DNA from: Pseudomonas protegens
GTDB taxonomy: Bacteria > Pseudomonadota > Gammaproteobacteria > Pseudomonadales > Pseudomonadaceae
Length of the DNA stretch: 64,000 bases
NCBI RefSeq assembly: GCF_013407925.2
Contig: NZ_CP060201.1
Coordinates: 3,844,001 to 3,908,000 of the forward strand
Direction of reading: 5' to 3'
The notes beneath the pieces are model-generated. The model saw nothing but the letters and a program-made list of their open reading frames with translations. It made no database searches and was not told the DNA's origin. A program made the position numbers and the translations under genes. The stretch's first letter is position 1; every line of letters starts with the position of its first letter. Positions 1 to 8,167 of the stretch are shown in pieces.

Positions 1-152
1 CGACGTCGTTTTCAGGAGTTATTGAATGCCCATTCAACTTTAGGCATGGCAATTGCTCTGTGAATATCAAGCCCGCCTCCGATGAGTCGCAGGGCACATA
101 AAAAGAGCCTCCGCCTGAGGCCATCACCCGCTTTGTGTGAGGAGATATCGCG

Positions 153-1256
153 ATGACGTCGTTCAACTCCGGGGCCCAACCCCAGAACCGTGCGCCTCAA
201 TCCATCGGCTTTCTGCTGCTGGACAATTTCACGCTGATTTCCCTGGCCTCCGCAGTCGAACCCCTGCGCATGGCCAACCAACTGTCCGGCCGCGAGCTGT
301 ATCGCTGGACCACCCTCAGCGTCGATGGCGGTCAGGTCTGGGCCAGTGACGGTCTGCAAATCACCCCCGACGCCTCCATGCACAAAGCCCCCAGCCTCGA
401 CACCGTGATCGTCTGCGGCGGCATCGGCATCCAGCGCACCGTGACCCGCGAGCATGTGTCCTGGTTGCAAAGCCAGGCGCGCCAGTCCCGTCGTCTGGGT
501 GCGGTGTGCACCGGCAGCTGGGCCTTGGCCTGTGCCGGCCTGCTGGACGGCTTCGATTGCAGCGTGCACTGGGAATGCCTGGCGGCGATGCAGGAAGCCT
601 TCCCTCGGGTGTCCATGAGCACCCGCCTGTTCACCCTCGATCGCAACCGCTTCACCAGCTCCGGTGGCACCGCGCCGCTGGACATGATGCTGCACCTGAT
701 CAGCCGTGATCATGGCCGCGAACTGTCGGCGGCAATCTCGGAAATGTTCGTCTATGAGCGCATCCGCAACGAACAGGATCACCAGCGCGTGCCCCTCAAG
801 CACATGCTCGGCACCAACCAGCCCAAGCTTCAGGAAATCGTCGCCCTGATGGAGGCCAACCTCGAAGAGCCGATCGATCTGGACGAGTTGGCGGTGTACG
901 TCGCTGTGTCCCGGCGTCAGCTGGAGCGGTTGTTCCAAAAGTACCTGCACTGTTCGCCGTCGCGCTACTACCTCAAGCTGCGACTGATCCGTGCCCGGCA
1001 ACTGCTCAAGCAGACGCCGATGTCGATCATCGAAGTGGCTTCGGTTTGTGGTTTTGTTTCCACGCCGCACTTCTCCAAGTGCTACCGCGAATACTTCGGC
1101 ATTCCGCCTCGTGACGAGCGCATCGGCTCCAACACCACCCAGCAGGTGGCGATGATGCCGCTGCCGCAAGCCATGGTCCTGGCGCCGCTGTCCGGCCCGC
1201 TGTCGGCCTTGAGCCAGGCGCGCAACGAGTCGACCTTCGCCAGCGTGCGCCTGTAG
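153..1256 (+). CDS. gbdR: GbdR, AraC-family activator of glycine betaine catabolism
   Basis: A 367-residue transcription activator. Residues about 20-190 form a DJ-1/PfpI (GATase1-like) ligand domain: it opens with IGFLLLDNFTLISLASAVEP and carries an AVCTGSWALACAGLL nucleophile-elbow-like stretch. Residues about 230-330 form a double HTH AraC domain (VSRRQLERLFQKYLH, then MSIIEVASVCGFVSTPHFSKCYREYFG). The start ATG has a GAGGAG ribosome site 8 bases upstream (139-144). In pseudomonads GbdR responds to betaine and dimethylglycine and activates the gbc, dgc, sox and caiX genes, all of which are in this window. The protein is paralogous to CdhR further along. Its stop codon directly abuts that of the converging acetyltransferase gene. 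Family and synteny both support the name. Confidence 0.93.
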   Translation: MTSFNSGAQPQNRAPQSIGFLLLDNFTLISLASAVEPLRMANQLSGRELYRWTTLSVDGGQVWASDGLQITPDASMHKAPSLDTVIVCGGIGIQRTVTREHVSWLQSQARQSRRLGAVCTGSWALACAGLLDGFDCSVHWECLAAMQEAFPRVSMSTRLFTLDRNRFTSSGGTAPLDMMLHLISRDHGRELSAAISEMFVYERIRNEQDHQRVPLKHMLGTNQPKLQEIVALMEANLEEPIDLDELAVYVAVSRRQLERLFQKYLHCSPSRYYLKLRLIRARQLLKQTPMSIIEVASVCGFVSTPHFSKCYREYFGIPPRDERIGSNTTQQVAMMPLPQAMVLAPLSGPLSALSQARNESTFASVRL

Positions 1257-1703
1257 TCAAAGACGCTTCTTGAAATACACCACGCGCTCGGTTTCCTCGA
1301 AGCCCAGCGCGTGGTGCAAATTCTGGCTGGGCAGATTGTCCAGGCTGGTATCCGAGGCCAGTTCCACGCAGCCTTGTTGTCGTCCCCATGCCGCCACCTG
1401 CTCGATCAGCCGCTGGGCAATGCCCTGGCGCCGCTGCTCGGGAGCCACATAGATCCCTTCGAGAAACACCACCGGCGAGCTCTCGGTGCCGTTGACGTAG
1501 TCGTGGCGCAATGCCGCCTCGGCCAGTCCCACCGCCGTACCGTCCTGTCCATAGGCCAGCCAGCTGCCATAGCGCTCGGGCTGCGCCAGCATCTGGCGGA
1601 TTTCAGCGAGGTGCTCTTGCGGCGGGCAGTCGGGCCATAGCTCCTGGCGCAATTGCAGCCAGCCGGACGGTTCGCTGAGGGCGCCGGGTTGAATGCGGAT
1701 CAT
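1257..1703 (-). CDS. AAC(6')-I-type aminoglycoside 6'-N-acetyltransferase (GNAT fold)
   Basis: A 148-residue GNAT protein. It carries the segments typical of chromosomal AAC(6')-I enzymes such as Serratia AAC(6')-Ic: HDYVNGTESSPVVFLEGIYV around residues 68-87, the acetyl-CoA loop RRQGIAQRLI, GCVELASDTSLDN, and a C-terminal LGFEETERVVYFKKRL. The length matches the family (about 145 residues). The fold predicts transfer of acetate from acetyl-CoA to the 6'-amine of aminoglycosides. As a chromosomal single gene with host-like composition it may be silent or have another natural substrate. No integron or insertion sequence flanks it. It converges on gbdR with no intervening bases. Confidence 0.8.
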   Translation of the reverse strand: MIRIQPGALSEPSGWLQLRQELWPDCPPQEHLAEIRQMLAQPERYGSWLAYGQDGTAVGLAEAALRHDYVNGTESSPVVFLEGIYVAPEQRRQGIAQRLIEQVAAWGRQQGCVELASDTSLDNLPSQNLHHALGFEETERVVYFKKRL

Positions 1704-1769
1704 GAGGAAATTGCCTGTGTCGGTTTGGGGAGAGCGGACTCTAGCAACCGACTCAGGCCTTGGGGACTT

Positions 1770-2033
1770 TCACGCGCGCTTGTGCTGCAGGTATTCGGCC
1801 AGCGCCGGCAGCAACTGACGGTCGATGGCCTGGCGCACCGCCGGCAGAATGGTCGCATTGCCGGTGAGCATCTGCTCCACCATGCCCTTGAGCGCCTTGG
1901 CCCGCGCGTCGCTCAAACCCCTTACCGCACATTCGCAGGCCTGCTCGGCGCTGGCGCCTGCGGGCATTTCGAAACCCAGGGCCCGGAGTTGTCCCAACAG
2001 GTCGTCCTGGTCAATCAGATCCGCATGCATCAT
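1770..2033 (-). CDS. Small hypothetical protein, 87 residues
   Basis: I do not recognise the family. The protein is short, predicted mostly helical and cytoplasmic, with no signal peptide or membrane segment. Residues about 12-20 (LLGQLRALGFEM) and the C-terminal region (AIDRQLLPALAEYLQHKR) look like amphipathic helices, and a Cys pair lies at CECAVRG. It starts MMHADLIDQDD. It is a single gene between the acetyltransferase, read in the same direction, and the type VI cassette. The strongly GC-rich third codon positions support real coding. Confidence 0.6.
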   Translation of the reverse strand: MMHADLIDQDDLLGQLRALGFEMPAGASAEQACECAVRGLSDARAKALKGMVEQMLTGNATILPAVRQAIDRQLLPALAEYLQHKRA

Positions 2034-2124
2034 GACTTTTATCCTTGTTCAGGGAGCGTGGTCGTCAACCGATTCTGGTAGGCCGTCCGGGTGGCGGCAA
2101 GGGCAGATTGTCGCGATGGCCCGT

Positions 2125-2154
2125 TTACCTATGAACAGGTCGTTTTCGGCTAAC
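2125..2154 (+). repeat. Left copy of 30-bp direct repeat flanking the type VI cassette
   Basis: Matches 27 of 30 bases with 4108-4137. The shared core is GTCGYTTTCGGCTAAC, preceded by TTACCTAYGAACAS. It lies 180 bases upstream of the PAAR gene. The spacing to the other copy (1983 bases) equals the cassette length, so it may be a recombination or duplication boundary. The function is inferred. Confidence 0.75.
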
Positions 2155-2304
2155 TCGGTGCTATGGGCCCTGTCGTCGTCTAGCTACGGATCTGACTTGC
2201 ATTTCAGATTCTTCTGCCTTGTTTGACCTGTCTCCTGGCGGCATAAGAGGTAGCGCAATGATTCAGGCCTTATCGCTGAACGCCGTTCTCAAGGAGCAAT
2301 CATC

Positions 2305-2811
2305 ATGTCAGGGAAGCCCGCTGCACGAGCCACCGACCCCACCGCCTGCCCGATTCCCGGGCATGGAGTGAATCCCATCGTCAGTGGCTCGCCCGATGTC
2401 ATTTTCGATGGATTACCAGTTGCTCGTGAGGGGGATCAGACGGCTTGTGGAGCGACGTTGACGGGTAACTTGATCAGTAATGTATTGATCAATGGCCGAC
2501 CTGTTGCTACCACGGATTCGCTGGGCAGCCACGGTAATGTGGTTATTGGTGGATCGGGAACGGTCATTATCGGAACTACAGTCACCGTTGCTGAATTCAC
2601 TCCTATTGTTCCTCTGACTATTCAACAGTCATACAACGAACAGTTTGAACTGCTGGATGCTGAAGGCGAACCGGTTCCCGGTTTTAGCTACAAGATTGTG
2701 ACCCCGGGAGGGAAAGTCTATCGGGGTGTAACGGACTCCAATGGATTGACGCAACGTGTCTTTACCAACGCGAGCGAACTGCTTCGTATAGAACCGGATG
2801 ATGTCGTTTAA
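2305..2811 (+). CDS. PAAR-domain type VI secretion spike protein with C-terminal extension
   Basis: A 168-residue protein. Residues 1-95 form a PAAR domain: MSGKPAARATDPTACPIPGH, then ISGSPDVIFDGLPVAREGD-type repeats, and a His/Cys set (C15, H20, C48) suited to the zinc tip. PAAR proteins cap the VgrG spike of the type VI secretion system and carry effectors. Residues about 105-168 form a short beta-rich domain (EQFELLDAEGEPVPGFSYKI) like the transthyretin-type extensions of effector-carrying PAAR and VgrG proteins. AAGGAG at 2291-2296 precedes the ATG. The next gene starts 10 bases after the stop, so this is the first gene of an effector-immunity operon. No other type VI structural genes are in the window (orphan spike). 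Confidence 0.9.
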   Translation: MSGKPAARATDPTACPIPGHGVNPIVSGSPDVIFDGLPVAREGDQTACGATLTGNLISNVLINGRPVATTDSLGSHGNVVIGGSGTVIIGTTVTVAEFTPIVPLTIQQSYNEQFELLDAEGEPVPGFSYKIVTPGGKVYRGVTDSNGLTQRVFTNASELLRIEPDDVV

Positions 2812-2821
2812 GGAGCCGCTC

Positions 2822-3592
2822 ATGAATCAGATAGTGCTGGCTAACAATGTGCATGCTACTACCAGGGATGCAAACACTCGACAGCGCGTTGGTGTGACTA
2901 CCAAGTATGTGAGACGGGCGGATGATAAAGGTGGCTGGTTAGGTGTTAAACCACTGTTTCCATATAAATATGATCGTGTTTATTTGTGCGAGTATACGAA
3001 ATTAATAATGTTGAGGGCTGATAGTAAATATACGGCTTTCAAAGTGATGGATGGCAATGGAGAGTATGTGGGTAAGGAAGTTGCGCTGAGTAACTCTAAT
3101 GTTCCTTTGTATATGTCTGATGTTGGCCCAGAAAAAAGTGGCGCAATAGTCAGGGTTAAGTACTCAACTCTGCAAGACAACGTCGAGTCAAAAATCAGGC
3201 GGCTTTTTTTCAGGCAACAATGGGCGGTGGCAACTTTTGCTGGTCTTAGTGCGCAGGTAACGCTCAACAGTGTTTGGAATGGGATTTATACTCCCATCCC
3301 ACCTGGGAAACACAAGATCATGGCGCCAGATTATTCTCATGCCCATGTCAGCACCGCAGCATACAGAGCCGCCCATCCTGGTAAGGTTCTTTGTACTGAT
3401 GTTTGGTTTCCTATCGCATTAGAAGGGACGAAAGTAAATAGCACTCGATATCTCCACGTCGGACATGTTTCGGAAGGTTGTGTTACTTTTTACGAACTTC
3501 TTAAATGGAATCCACTTTATGACTACCTTATAAATAAACGAGTTCCCAATACTGCTGGGAAATTCATTGGTGAGCTGATAGTGGAGTTGTGA
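2822..3592 (+). CDS. Putative type VI effector with L,D-transpeptidase-like catalytic motif
   Basis: A 256-residue protein counted from the ATG at 2822, which has AGGAG at 2813-2817; an in-frame ATG at 2798 overlaps the PAAR gene and is less likely. No signal peptide. The C-terminal half carries YTPIPPGKHKIMAP (compare the IPPGxYxI strand of DUF2778/Tlde1 and YkuD-like enzymes) and then LHVGHVSEGCVTF, with H212, H215, S217, G219 and C220. This resembles the H...(S/T)xGC active site of L,D-transpeptidases. I infer attack on peptidoglycan crosslinks in rival cells. Supporting context is the PAAR gene just upstream and a secreted small protein just downstream. Base composition is unlike the neighbours (20 G/C in the 60 bases 2941-3000), suggesting horizontal acquisition. 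It could instead be another Cys-His amidase fold. Confidence 0.62.
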   Translation: MNQIVLANNVHATTRDANTRQRVGVTTKYVRRADDKGGWLGVKPLFPYKYDRVYLCEYTKLIMLRADSKYTAFKVMDGNGEYVGKEVALSNSNVPLYMSDVGPEKSGAIVRVKYSTLQDNVESKIRRLFFRQQWAVATFAGLSAQVTLNSVWNGIYTPIPPGKHKIMAPDYSHAHVSTAAYRAAHPGKVLCTDVWFPIALEGTKVNSTRYLHVGHVSEGCVTFYELLKWNPLYDYLINKRVPNTAGKFIGELIVEL

Positions 3593-3595
3593 TAA

Positions 3596-4024
3596 GTGAG
3601 AAATATCTTCAGAGCTGTTTTTATTTTTTTTCTGATGGCGGCATCTAACGGCGCGTCAGCGTCAATTGGTTGCGGGGATTTTTTGAGGAGTATTGCCAGC
3701 CCGCCGGATACTATTGAGTTCGTTGGTTGTGAGTCGGAGCCCACGAGGCAGGGTGCTCCCTTGACTGCTTTATATAGAGTTAAAGGAAAGGATGCACTTG
3801 CCGTAGAACTCTATCTTGATAAAAAGATGGGTGTAACGGAGCGTATGAAGTTTGTCTGCTGTGTCTGGGAGGTGAGAGGTGAAACCTTCTATAAAGATAA
3901 GAAAACCGGGCTCGGGTACCACATCAGAATGGGGTCTGAAGAAACGATTCACAATAAAAGGGAAGAGTGGAGCAAGATTGGGTATTTCTATATAACGGTT
4001 GTTCACTTGAGAGAGCCCCTTTGA
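3596..4024 (+). CDS. Putative periplasmic immunity protein, DUF4952-like
   Basis: A 142-residue protein starting at GTG, with GGAG 9 bases upstream and the previous stop only 3 bases away. Residues 1-22 form a typical Sec signal peptide (MRNIFRAVFIFFLMAASNGA, then SA). The mature part begins IGCGDFLRSIASPPDTIEFV and continues with GCESEPTRQGAPLTALYRVKG and AVELYLDKK. This pattern matches small secreted proteins of the DUF4952 type: C-DFL, a proline, EFVGC, then YRV-G. A periplasmic location fits protection against an effector that acts on peptidoglycan. The AT-rich codon use matches the effector gene. The immunity role is inferred from position and the signal peptide. Confidence 0.6.
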   Translation: MRNIFRAVFIFFLMAASNGASASIGCGDFLRSIASPPDTIEFVGCESEPTRQGAPLTALYRVKGKDALAVELYLDKKMGVTERMKFVCCVWEVRGETFYKDKKTGLGYHIRMGSEETIHNKREEWSKIGYFYITVVHLREPL

Positions 4025-4107
4025 CGCTGTTCATGTCTAAGGCCGGCTGTTTCTATGTGAGGGTGGTGCTGTTTACCGAGGCGGTCTGAAGGGCGCCGCT
4101 GGCTCTA

Positions 4108-4137
4108 TTACCTACGAACACGTCGCTTTCGGCTAAC
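4108..4137 (+). repeat. Right copy of 30-bp direct repeat flanking the type VI cassette
   Basis: Imperfect direct copy of 2125-2154, with three mismatches. It lies 83 bases after the immunity gene and marks the other edge of the AT-rich cassette. The 317-base gap 4025-4341 holds this repeat and the terminator at 4228-4265, and nothing else I can support. Confidence 0.75.
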
Positions 4138-4227
4138 CGGCTCGCGAGTAGAGTCGGCAGACTGCACTTAGCTCGCGTCATGATGGTTTGGTCACCTTCT
4201 CACCGCAGCTCCTCAGTAGTAGTCCCT

Positions 4228-4265
4228 GCCTCGATCCTGTCACGGCTTGATCGGGGCTTTTTTTT
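4228..4265 (+). terminator. Rho-independent terminator
   Basis: Stem GCCTCGATC / GATCGGGGC (nine pairs, one T-G wobble) around a 12-base loop, followed by eight T residues. It would end transcription of the upstream cassette. Confidence 0.75.
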
Positions 4266-4341
4266 GCCTGTGGAAGGCTGGCCGGCATGCGTCGCCGGCC
4301 AGCCGGCTCCTGCGGGGGGCGCCGGTGCTGAGGGATGAGGA

Positions 4342-5502
4342 TCAGCGTTGCAGCACGAGGATTCTGGAGAGCAGTTCGTCGCGGTCGATGTAGCAGCCCT
4401 GGAAGTGTCGGGCGCCGCTGGCCGGGTCGAAGGCGTTGCGCGCGTGCAGGGTGCGGCGGTTGTCAAAACACCAGAGTTGGCCCGGGTCGAGGCGACGGAT
4501 CACCCGGAACCTGGCTTCGCGGGTCAGGCCGATAAAGCGCCGGTAGGCGCGGTACAGCCGCGGCATCTGTTGTTCGGTGGTGTCGAAAGGACCACGCAGG
4601 AAGTTGGCCATGCGAATTTCCGCCACTTCGCCCAGGGCATCCAGGGCGATGATCGGCGCCAGGCAGCGGTAGTCGCTGTGGCGGTCCTTGTTGCGAAACT
4701 CCACGGGTATTTCACACAGCGCGCGGAAGGCGTCGGGGTCTTCGCGGCGCAAGGCGTCGGCTATGGCAAAACCGTCGACGAAGATGCTTTCGCCGCCCGT
4801 CGCATCATTCACCAGGCAATGCAGAAACTGCAGCCCCGGTTGCAGTTCGCGGGTCGGCAGGTCGCTGTGCAAAGGCAGGTTGAAGGCGGTGTAGGCATTG
4901 CTGTCGGCGTCGGCCTTGGACTGCACGTTGAACAGCACGCCGAAGTTGCTCTCGCGAATAAATGAGATACGCCGGGCGATCAGGGCCAGGGATCCGGGTT
5001 CGGTGGGCGCGCCGCGTACCTGGGTCAGGCCGATGTCGCGCAGGGCCAGCAGCCATTGCAGCAGCGCCTTGGAGTCTTCCATCAGGGCCTGATAGTCGAA
5101 CACCGGCAGTTGCAGCTGGCTGTCCCACAGCTGGTGCTGCGCCTGGTTGGCGCGGCGCTCCTCGCGGGATTGCCGGTCATAGGCGTGGGCCCGCAACCAG
5201 CCGGGGTCGAAGCGGCTCTGGTGGCCGTCCGACCAGTCGAGGCACAGGCAGCCCTGACTATCGATGCGCGCCCCGAGGCAGCCGAGGTCTTCGGGGACGT
5301 CGACGATTTCCAGTACCTGTTCGCGGGTCACGCTGTAGACGCATTCCGGGCAGGGGCAGTTGTCCCGCAGCCACTGATGGTGAAAGGGGCTGAGGCGCTT
5401 ATCGCCCCAGCGCACCTGAACCCGGTCCGGCAATAGCTGCAGGGCGCTCAACGGGCTGATCAGCGGGTAACGGCGATAGTCGGCAAGGGCGGCGGTGTTC
5501 AC
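4342..5502 (-). CDS. Gamma-butyrobetaine hydroxylase (2-oxoglutarate/Fe(II) dioxygenase)
   Basis: A 386-residue protein of the gamma-butyrobetaine dioxygenase family. It hydroxylates gamma-butyrobetaine to L-carnitine using O2, Fe(II) and 2-oxoglutarate. The N-terminal 100 residues are the small zinc-binding domain of this family (LRDNCPCPECVYS plus a later His). The TauD-like jelly roll follows, with the iron ligands in NLPLHSDLP (HxD) and TLHARNAF (distal His) and an Arg-rich oxoglutarate-binding C-terminus. It stands first in the carnitine block, downstream of cdhB, with a small gap. It extends the substrate range of the carnitine genes to gamma-butyrobetaine. Length is typical of the family. 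Confidence 0.85.
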   Translation of the reverse strand: MNTAALADYRRYPLISPLSALQLLPDRVQVRWGDKRLSPFHHQWLRDNCPCPECVYSVTREQVLEIVDVPEDLGCLGARIDSQGCLCLDWSDGHQSRFDPGWLRAHAYDRQSREERRANQAQHQLWDSQLQLPVFDYQALMEDSKALLQWLLALRDIGLTQVRGAPTEPGSLALIARRISFIRESNFGVLFNVQSKADADSNAYTAFNLPLHSDLPTRELQPGLQFLHCLVNDATGGESIFVDGFAIADALRREDPDAFRALCEIPVEFRNKDRHSDYRCLAPIIALDALGEVAEIRMANFLRGPFDTTEQQMPRLYRAYRRFIGLTREARFRVIRRLDPGQLWCFDNRRTLHARNAFDPASGARHFQGCYIDRDELLSRILVLQR

Positions 5503-5527
5503 GGTGATCTCCTTTTCGGGCGGGTTG

Positions 5528-6004
5528 CTATTGCGCTGCGGGCAGGCCGATGACCCGGCCGATGTAGGCCGGGCGCGGCAGATCGGCCTGTTCGACGGTC
5601 AGAGCTTGCAGGCGCTGCAGGACCGGCTCGCTGAACGGCGCCGAACGCGGTCCGGCCAGGTCGACGTGGAGCAGCATCTGTTCGTTGCCGGCCAGCTCCT
5701 GGGGATCACCGACCTTGTGCAGGCTGTGATACAGGTGCAGGCGCTTGCGGTCGTGGCCGATGATCTGGGTGCGCACCTGGACCTCGGTGCCCTGCTTCAC
5801 TTCGTGCAGGTAGTTCAGGTGCAGTTCCAGGGTGAACAGCGAGTGGCCGCTGGCTTCGCGGTGGTCGCTGTCGAGCCCCAGGCGATCCATCAGGGCATCG
5901 GTGGCGTAGCTGAAGATCAGCAGGTAGAAGGCGTCGCGCAGATGGCCGTTGTAGTCGACCCAGTCGTTGATGATGCGGGTGCTGTAGGTGGTCAGGGCAG
6001 GCAT
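5528..6004 (-). CDS. cdhB: CdhB, betainyl-CoA thioesterase
   Basis: A 158-residue hotdog-fold thioesterase. The 4HBT-type motif is DWVDYNGHLRDAFYLLIFSY (residues about 14-33), followed by ELHLNYLHEVKQGTEV. In carnitine degradation it hydrolyses the betainyl-CoA made by CdhC to glycine betaine and CoA. The ATG at 6004 was chosen because it aligns with the conserved MPALTTYSTRI start; longer forms run into the REP pair upstream. It is transcribed with cdhA and cdhC, separated from them by REP palindromes. Confidence 0.85.
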   Translation of the reverse strand: MPALTTYSTRIINDWVDYNGHLRDAFYLLIFSYATDALMDRLGLDSDHREASGHSLFTLELHLNYLHEVKQGTEVQVRTQIIGHDRKRLHLYHSLHKVGDPQELAGNEQMLLHVDLAGPRSAPFSEPVLQRLQALTVEQADLPRPAYIGRVIGLPAAQ

Positions 6005-6021
6005 AAGGTCACCGGATAACG

Positions 6022-6104
6022 GTAGGAGCCGGCTTGCCGGCGAAGGCGTCCGTTGGGGTTGCGCCTGGCTTGACGGCCTGTTCGCTGGCAAGCCAGCTCC
6101 TACG
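6022..6104. repeat. REP pair (inverted)
   Basis: Two facing copies of the Pseudomonas REP core GTAGGAGCCGGCTTGCCGGC and its complement, filling the cdhB-cdhA gap. Confidence 0.9.
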
Positions 6105-6114
6105 GAGGTTGGGG

Positions 6115-7080
6115 TTAATCGTGAAAGTGCATGCCGTGCTTGGCCTTGGTGGTTTTGACCGCCTCCAGCACCGCCAGCAGGCAGTCATCACGATAGCGCT
6201 CCAGGGCCGAAATGCTGTGGCTGCCCAGTTGTTCGGCCGTGCCTTCGACCACGTCGTCGATCAGCTGGTCGGTCAGCTCCGGAGCCGGCAGGTAGGTCCA
6301 GGGCAGTTGCAGCGCCGGGCCGAACTGGGCCATGAAGTGGCGCATGCCGGCGTCGCCCCCGGCCAGGGTGTAGGTGAGGAAGGTGCCCATGAACGACCAG
6401 CGCAGGCCGGCGCCAAAGCGGATCGCATCGTCGATCTCACCGGTGGTCGCCACCCCGTCGTTGACCAGGTGCAAGGCTTCGCGCCACAGCGCTTCGAGCA
6501 GGCGGTCGGCAATGAAACCCGGCACTTCCTTGCGCACGTGCAAGGGGCGCATGCCTAAGGATTCATAGACCCGGATCGCCGCCTGTATCGCGGCGGGTGC
6601 GGTGCGCTGGCCGCCCACCACTTCCACCAGCGGCAGCAAGTACACCGGGTTGAACGGGTGGCCCACCACGCAGCGTTCCGGGTGGGTCGAGCCCTCGTAG
6701 AATTCACTGGGCAGCAGGCCCGAGGTGCTGGAGCCGATCAGGGCCTCGGGCTTGGCCGCGGCGCTGATCTTGCTGTGCAGTTCCAGCTTGAGTTCCAGGC
6801 GCTCGGGGGCGCTTTCCTGGATGAAGTCGGCGTCTTTCACGCATTCTTCGATGGTGGCGACAAAGCGCAGGCGCTGTGGCGAGGCGCCGGGCGCCAGGCC
6901 CTGTTGTTCCAGGGCGCTCCAGGCATTGGCGACTCGCTTGCGCAGGGCGGCTTCGGCGCCGGGGGCCGGGTCCCAGGCCACCACGTCCAGGCCGTGGGCT
7001 AGGGCGCGGGCCACCCAGCCGCTGCCGATCACGCCGCTGCCCAGGGCGGCGAAGGTTTTGATTTCGGTGATAAAGGTCAT
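6115..7080 (-). CDS. cdhA: CdhA, L-carnitine 3-dehydrogenase
   Basis: A 321-residue member of the 3-hydroxyacyl-CoA dehydrogenase family, the length typical of Pseudomonas carnitine dehydrogenases. It oxidises L-carnitine to 3-dehydrocarnitine with NAD+. The N-terminal Rossmann motif is [19 protein letters not shown] (residues about 12-30). The catalytic region is [13 protein letters not shown] followed by [23 protein letters not shown], with the catalytic His in GHPFNP and the C-terminal helical domain starting at [12 protein letters not shown]. The ATG at 7080 gives the standard [15 protein letters not shown]-terminus. It lies in the carnitine operon under CdhR. Confidence 0.93.
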   Translation of the reverse strand: MTFITEIKTFAALGSGVIGSGWVARALAHGLDVVAWDPAPGAEAALRKRVANAWSALEQQGLAPGASPQRLRFVATIEECVKDADFIQESAPERLELKLELHSKISAAAKPEALIGSSTSGLLPSEFYEGSTHPERCVVGHPFNPVYLLPLVEVVGGQRTAPAAIQAAIRVYESLGMRPLHVRKEVPGFIADRLLEALWREALHLVNDGVATTGEIDDAIRFGAGLRWSFMGTFLTYTLAGGDAGMRHFMAQFGPALQLPWTYLPAPELTDQLIDDVVEGTAEQLGSHSISALERYRDDCLLAVLEAVKTTKAKHGMHFHD

Positions 7081-7103
7081 TGCGTGCTCCAGATAAACAC
7101 CCC

Positions 7104-7175
7104 GTAGGGGCTGGCTTGCCAGCGAAGCTGTCGGCGGCCTTGCGGGCCTCTTCGCGAGCAAGCTCGCTCCTACAG
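7104..7175. repeat. REP pair (inverted)
   Basis: A degenerate GTAGGGGCTGGCTTGCCAGC faces GCGAGCAAGCTCGCTCCTAC between cdhA and cdhC. Confidence 0.85.
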
Positions 7176-7191
7176 GGGGAGGGTGTGTGGG

Positions 7192-8079
7192 TTAGCCGCG
7201 TTGCTTCAGGCCCATCTTCTGCCGGCCCTCGGCCGGGGTCAGGACCCGGGCGCCAAGGCGGCTGAGGATTTCCGTGGCCCGCTCCACCAGTTGGCCGTTG
7301 GTGGCGAGCACGCCGCGATCCAGCCACAGGTTGTCTTCCAGGCCGACCCGCACGTTGCCTCCCAGCAGTACCGCCTGCGCGGCCATGGGCATCTGCATGC
7401 GGCCGATGCCGAAGCCGGCCCAGACCGCATCCGCCGGCAGGTTGTCGACCATGGCCTTCATGGTGGTGGTGTCCGCCGGGGCGCCCCAGGGAATGCCCAG
7501 GCACAGCTGGAACAGCGGGTCGTCCAGCAGGCCTTCCTTGATCATCTGCTTGGCGAACCACAGGTGGCCGGTGTCGAAGATCTCCAGTTCGGCCTTCACC
7601 CCCAGTTCCTGGATGCGCCTGGCGCCGGCCCGCAGTTGGGCCGGGGTAGAGACGTAGATGGTGTCGCCATCGCCGAAGTTGAGGGTGCCGCAGTCCAGGG
7701 TGCAGATCTCCGGCAGCAGCTCCTCGACATGGGCCAGGCGGGTCAGCGGCCCCACCAGGTCGGTGTTGGGCCCGAACTCCATGGGACGTTCACCGGCGCC
7801 AATCTCCAGGTCGCCGCCCATGCCGGCGGTGAGGTTGACGATGATGTCGATGTCGGCCTCGCGAATGCGCTCCATGACTTCGCGGTACAGCGCCACGTCC
7901 CGGCTGAACTTGCCGGTCGCCGGGTCGCGCACGTGACAGTGGACCACCGTGGCCCCGGCCTTGGCGGCCTCCACCGCGGCGGCGGCAATCTGTTTCGGGG
8001 TGACCGGCACGTGGGGGCTCTTGGCGGTCGTGTCGCCAGCACCGGTGAGTGCGCAGGTGATGATGACGTCGTGGTTCAT
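7192..8079 (-). CDS. cdhC: CdhC, 3-dehydrocarnitine cleavage enzyme (BKACE/DUF849)
   Basis: A 295-residue beta-keto acid cleavage enzyme. The family condenses a beta-keto acid with acetyl-CoA and releases acetoacetate plus a new CoA ester. Here the substrate is 3-dehydrocarnitine and the product betainyl-CoA, passed to CdhB. Visible family features are the start [13 protein letters not shown], the zinc-binding HCHVRDP motif around residues 47-53, a conserved [18 protein letters not shown] loop, and [14 protein letters not shown] near residues 230-243. It is a TIM barrel, cytoplasmic, and sits between caiX and cdhA in one transcription direction. Confidence 0.92.
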   Translation of the reverse strand: MNHDVIITCALTGAGDTTAKSPHVPVTPKQIAAAAVEAAKAGATVVHCHVRDPATGKFSRDVALYREVMERIREADIDIIVNLTAGMGGDLEIGAGERPMEFGPNTDLVGPLTRLAHVEELLPEICTLDCGTLNFGDGDTIYVSTPAQLRAGARRIQELGVKAELEIFDTGHLWFAKQMIKEGLLDDPLFQLCLGIPWGAPADTTTMKAMVDNLPADAVWAGFGIGRMQMPMAAQAVLLGGNVRVGLEDNLWLDRGVLATNGQLVERATEILSRLGARVLTPAEGRQKMGLKQRG

Positions 8080-8167
8080 GGTGCGATTCCTTACAGGCGG
8101 GTTTGCTGGGGGCGTGAGGTGGCCGTGCGCAGCCCTGGGCGGGCTGCGCGGCGGTAGTGGCGGTTGT

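Noticed and set aside
1..152. Coding tail of an upstream gene at the window edge
   Set aside because: Short frames are open, but none shows family motifs or a credible end; more likely the gbdR promoter region.
1257..1703. Acquired resistance gene on a mobile element
   Set aside because: No integrase, insertion sequence, attC site or composition change around it.
2305..4024. Prophage or tailocin fragment
   Set aside because: Apart from the PAAR spike there are no tail, lysis or integrase genes; the PAAR-effector-immunity order is typical of type VI cassettes.
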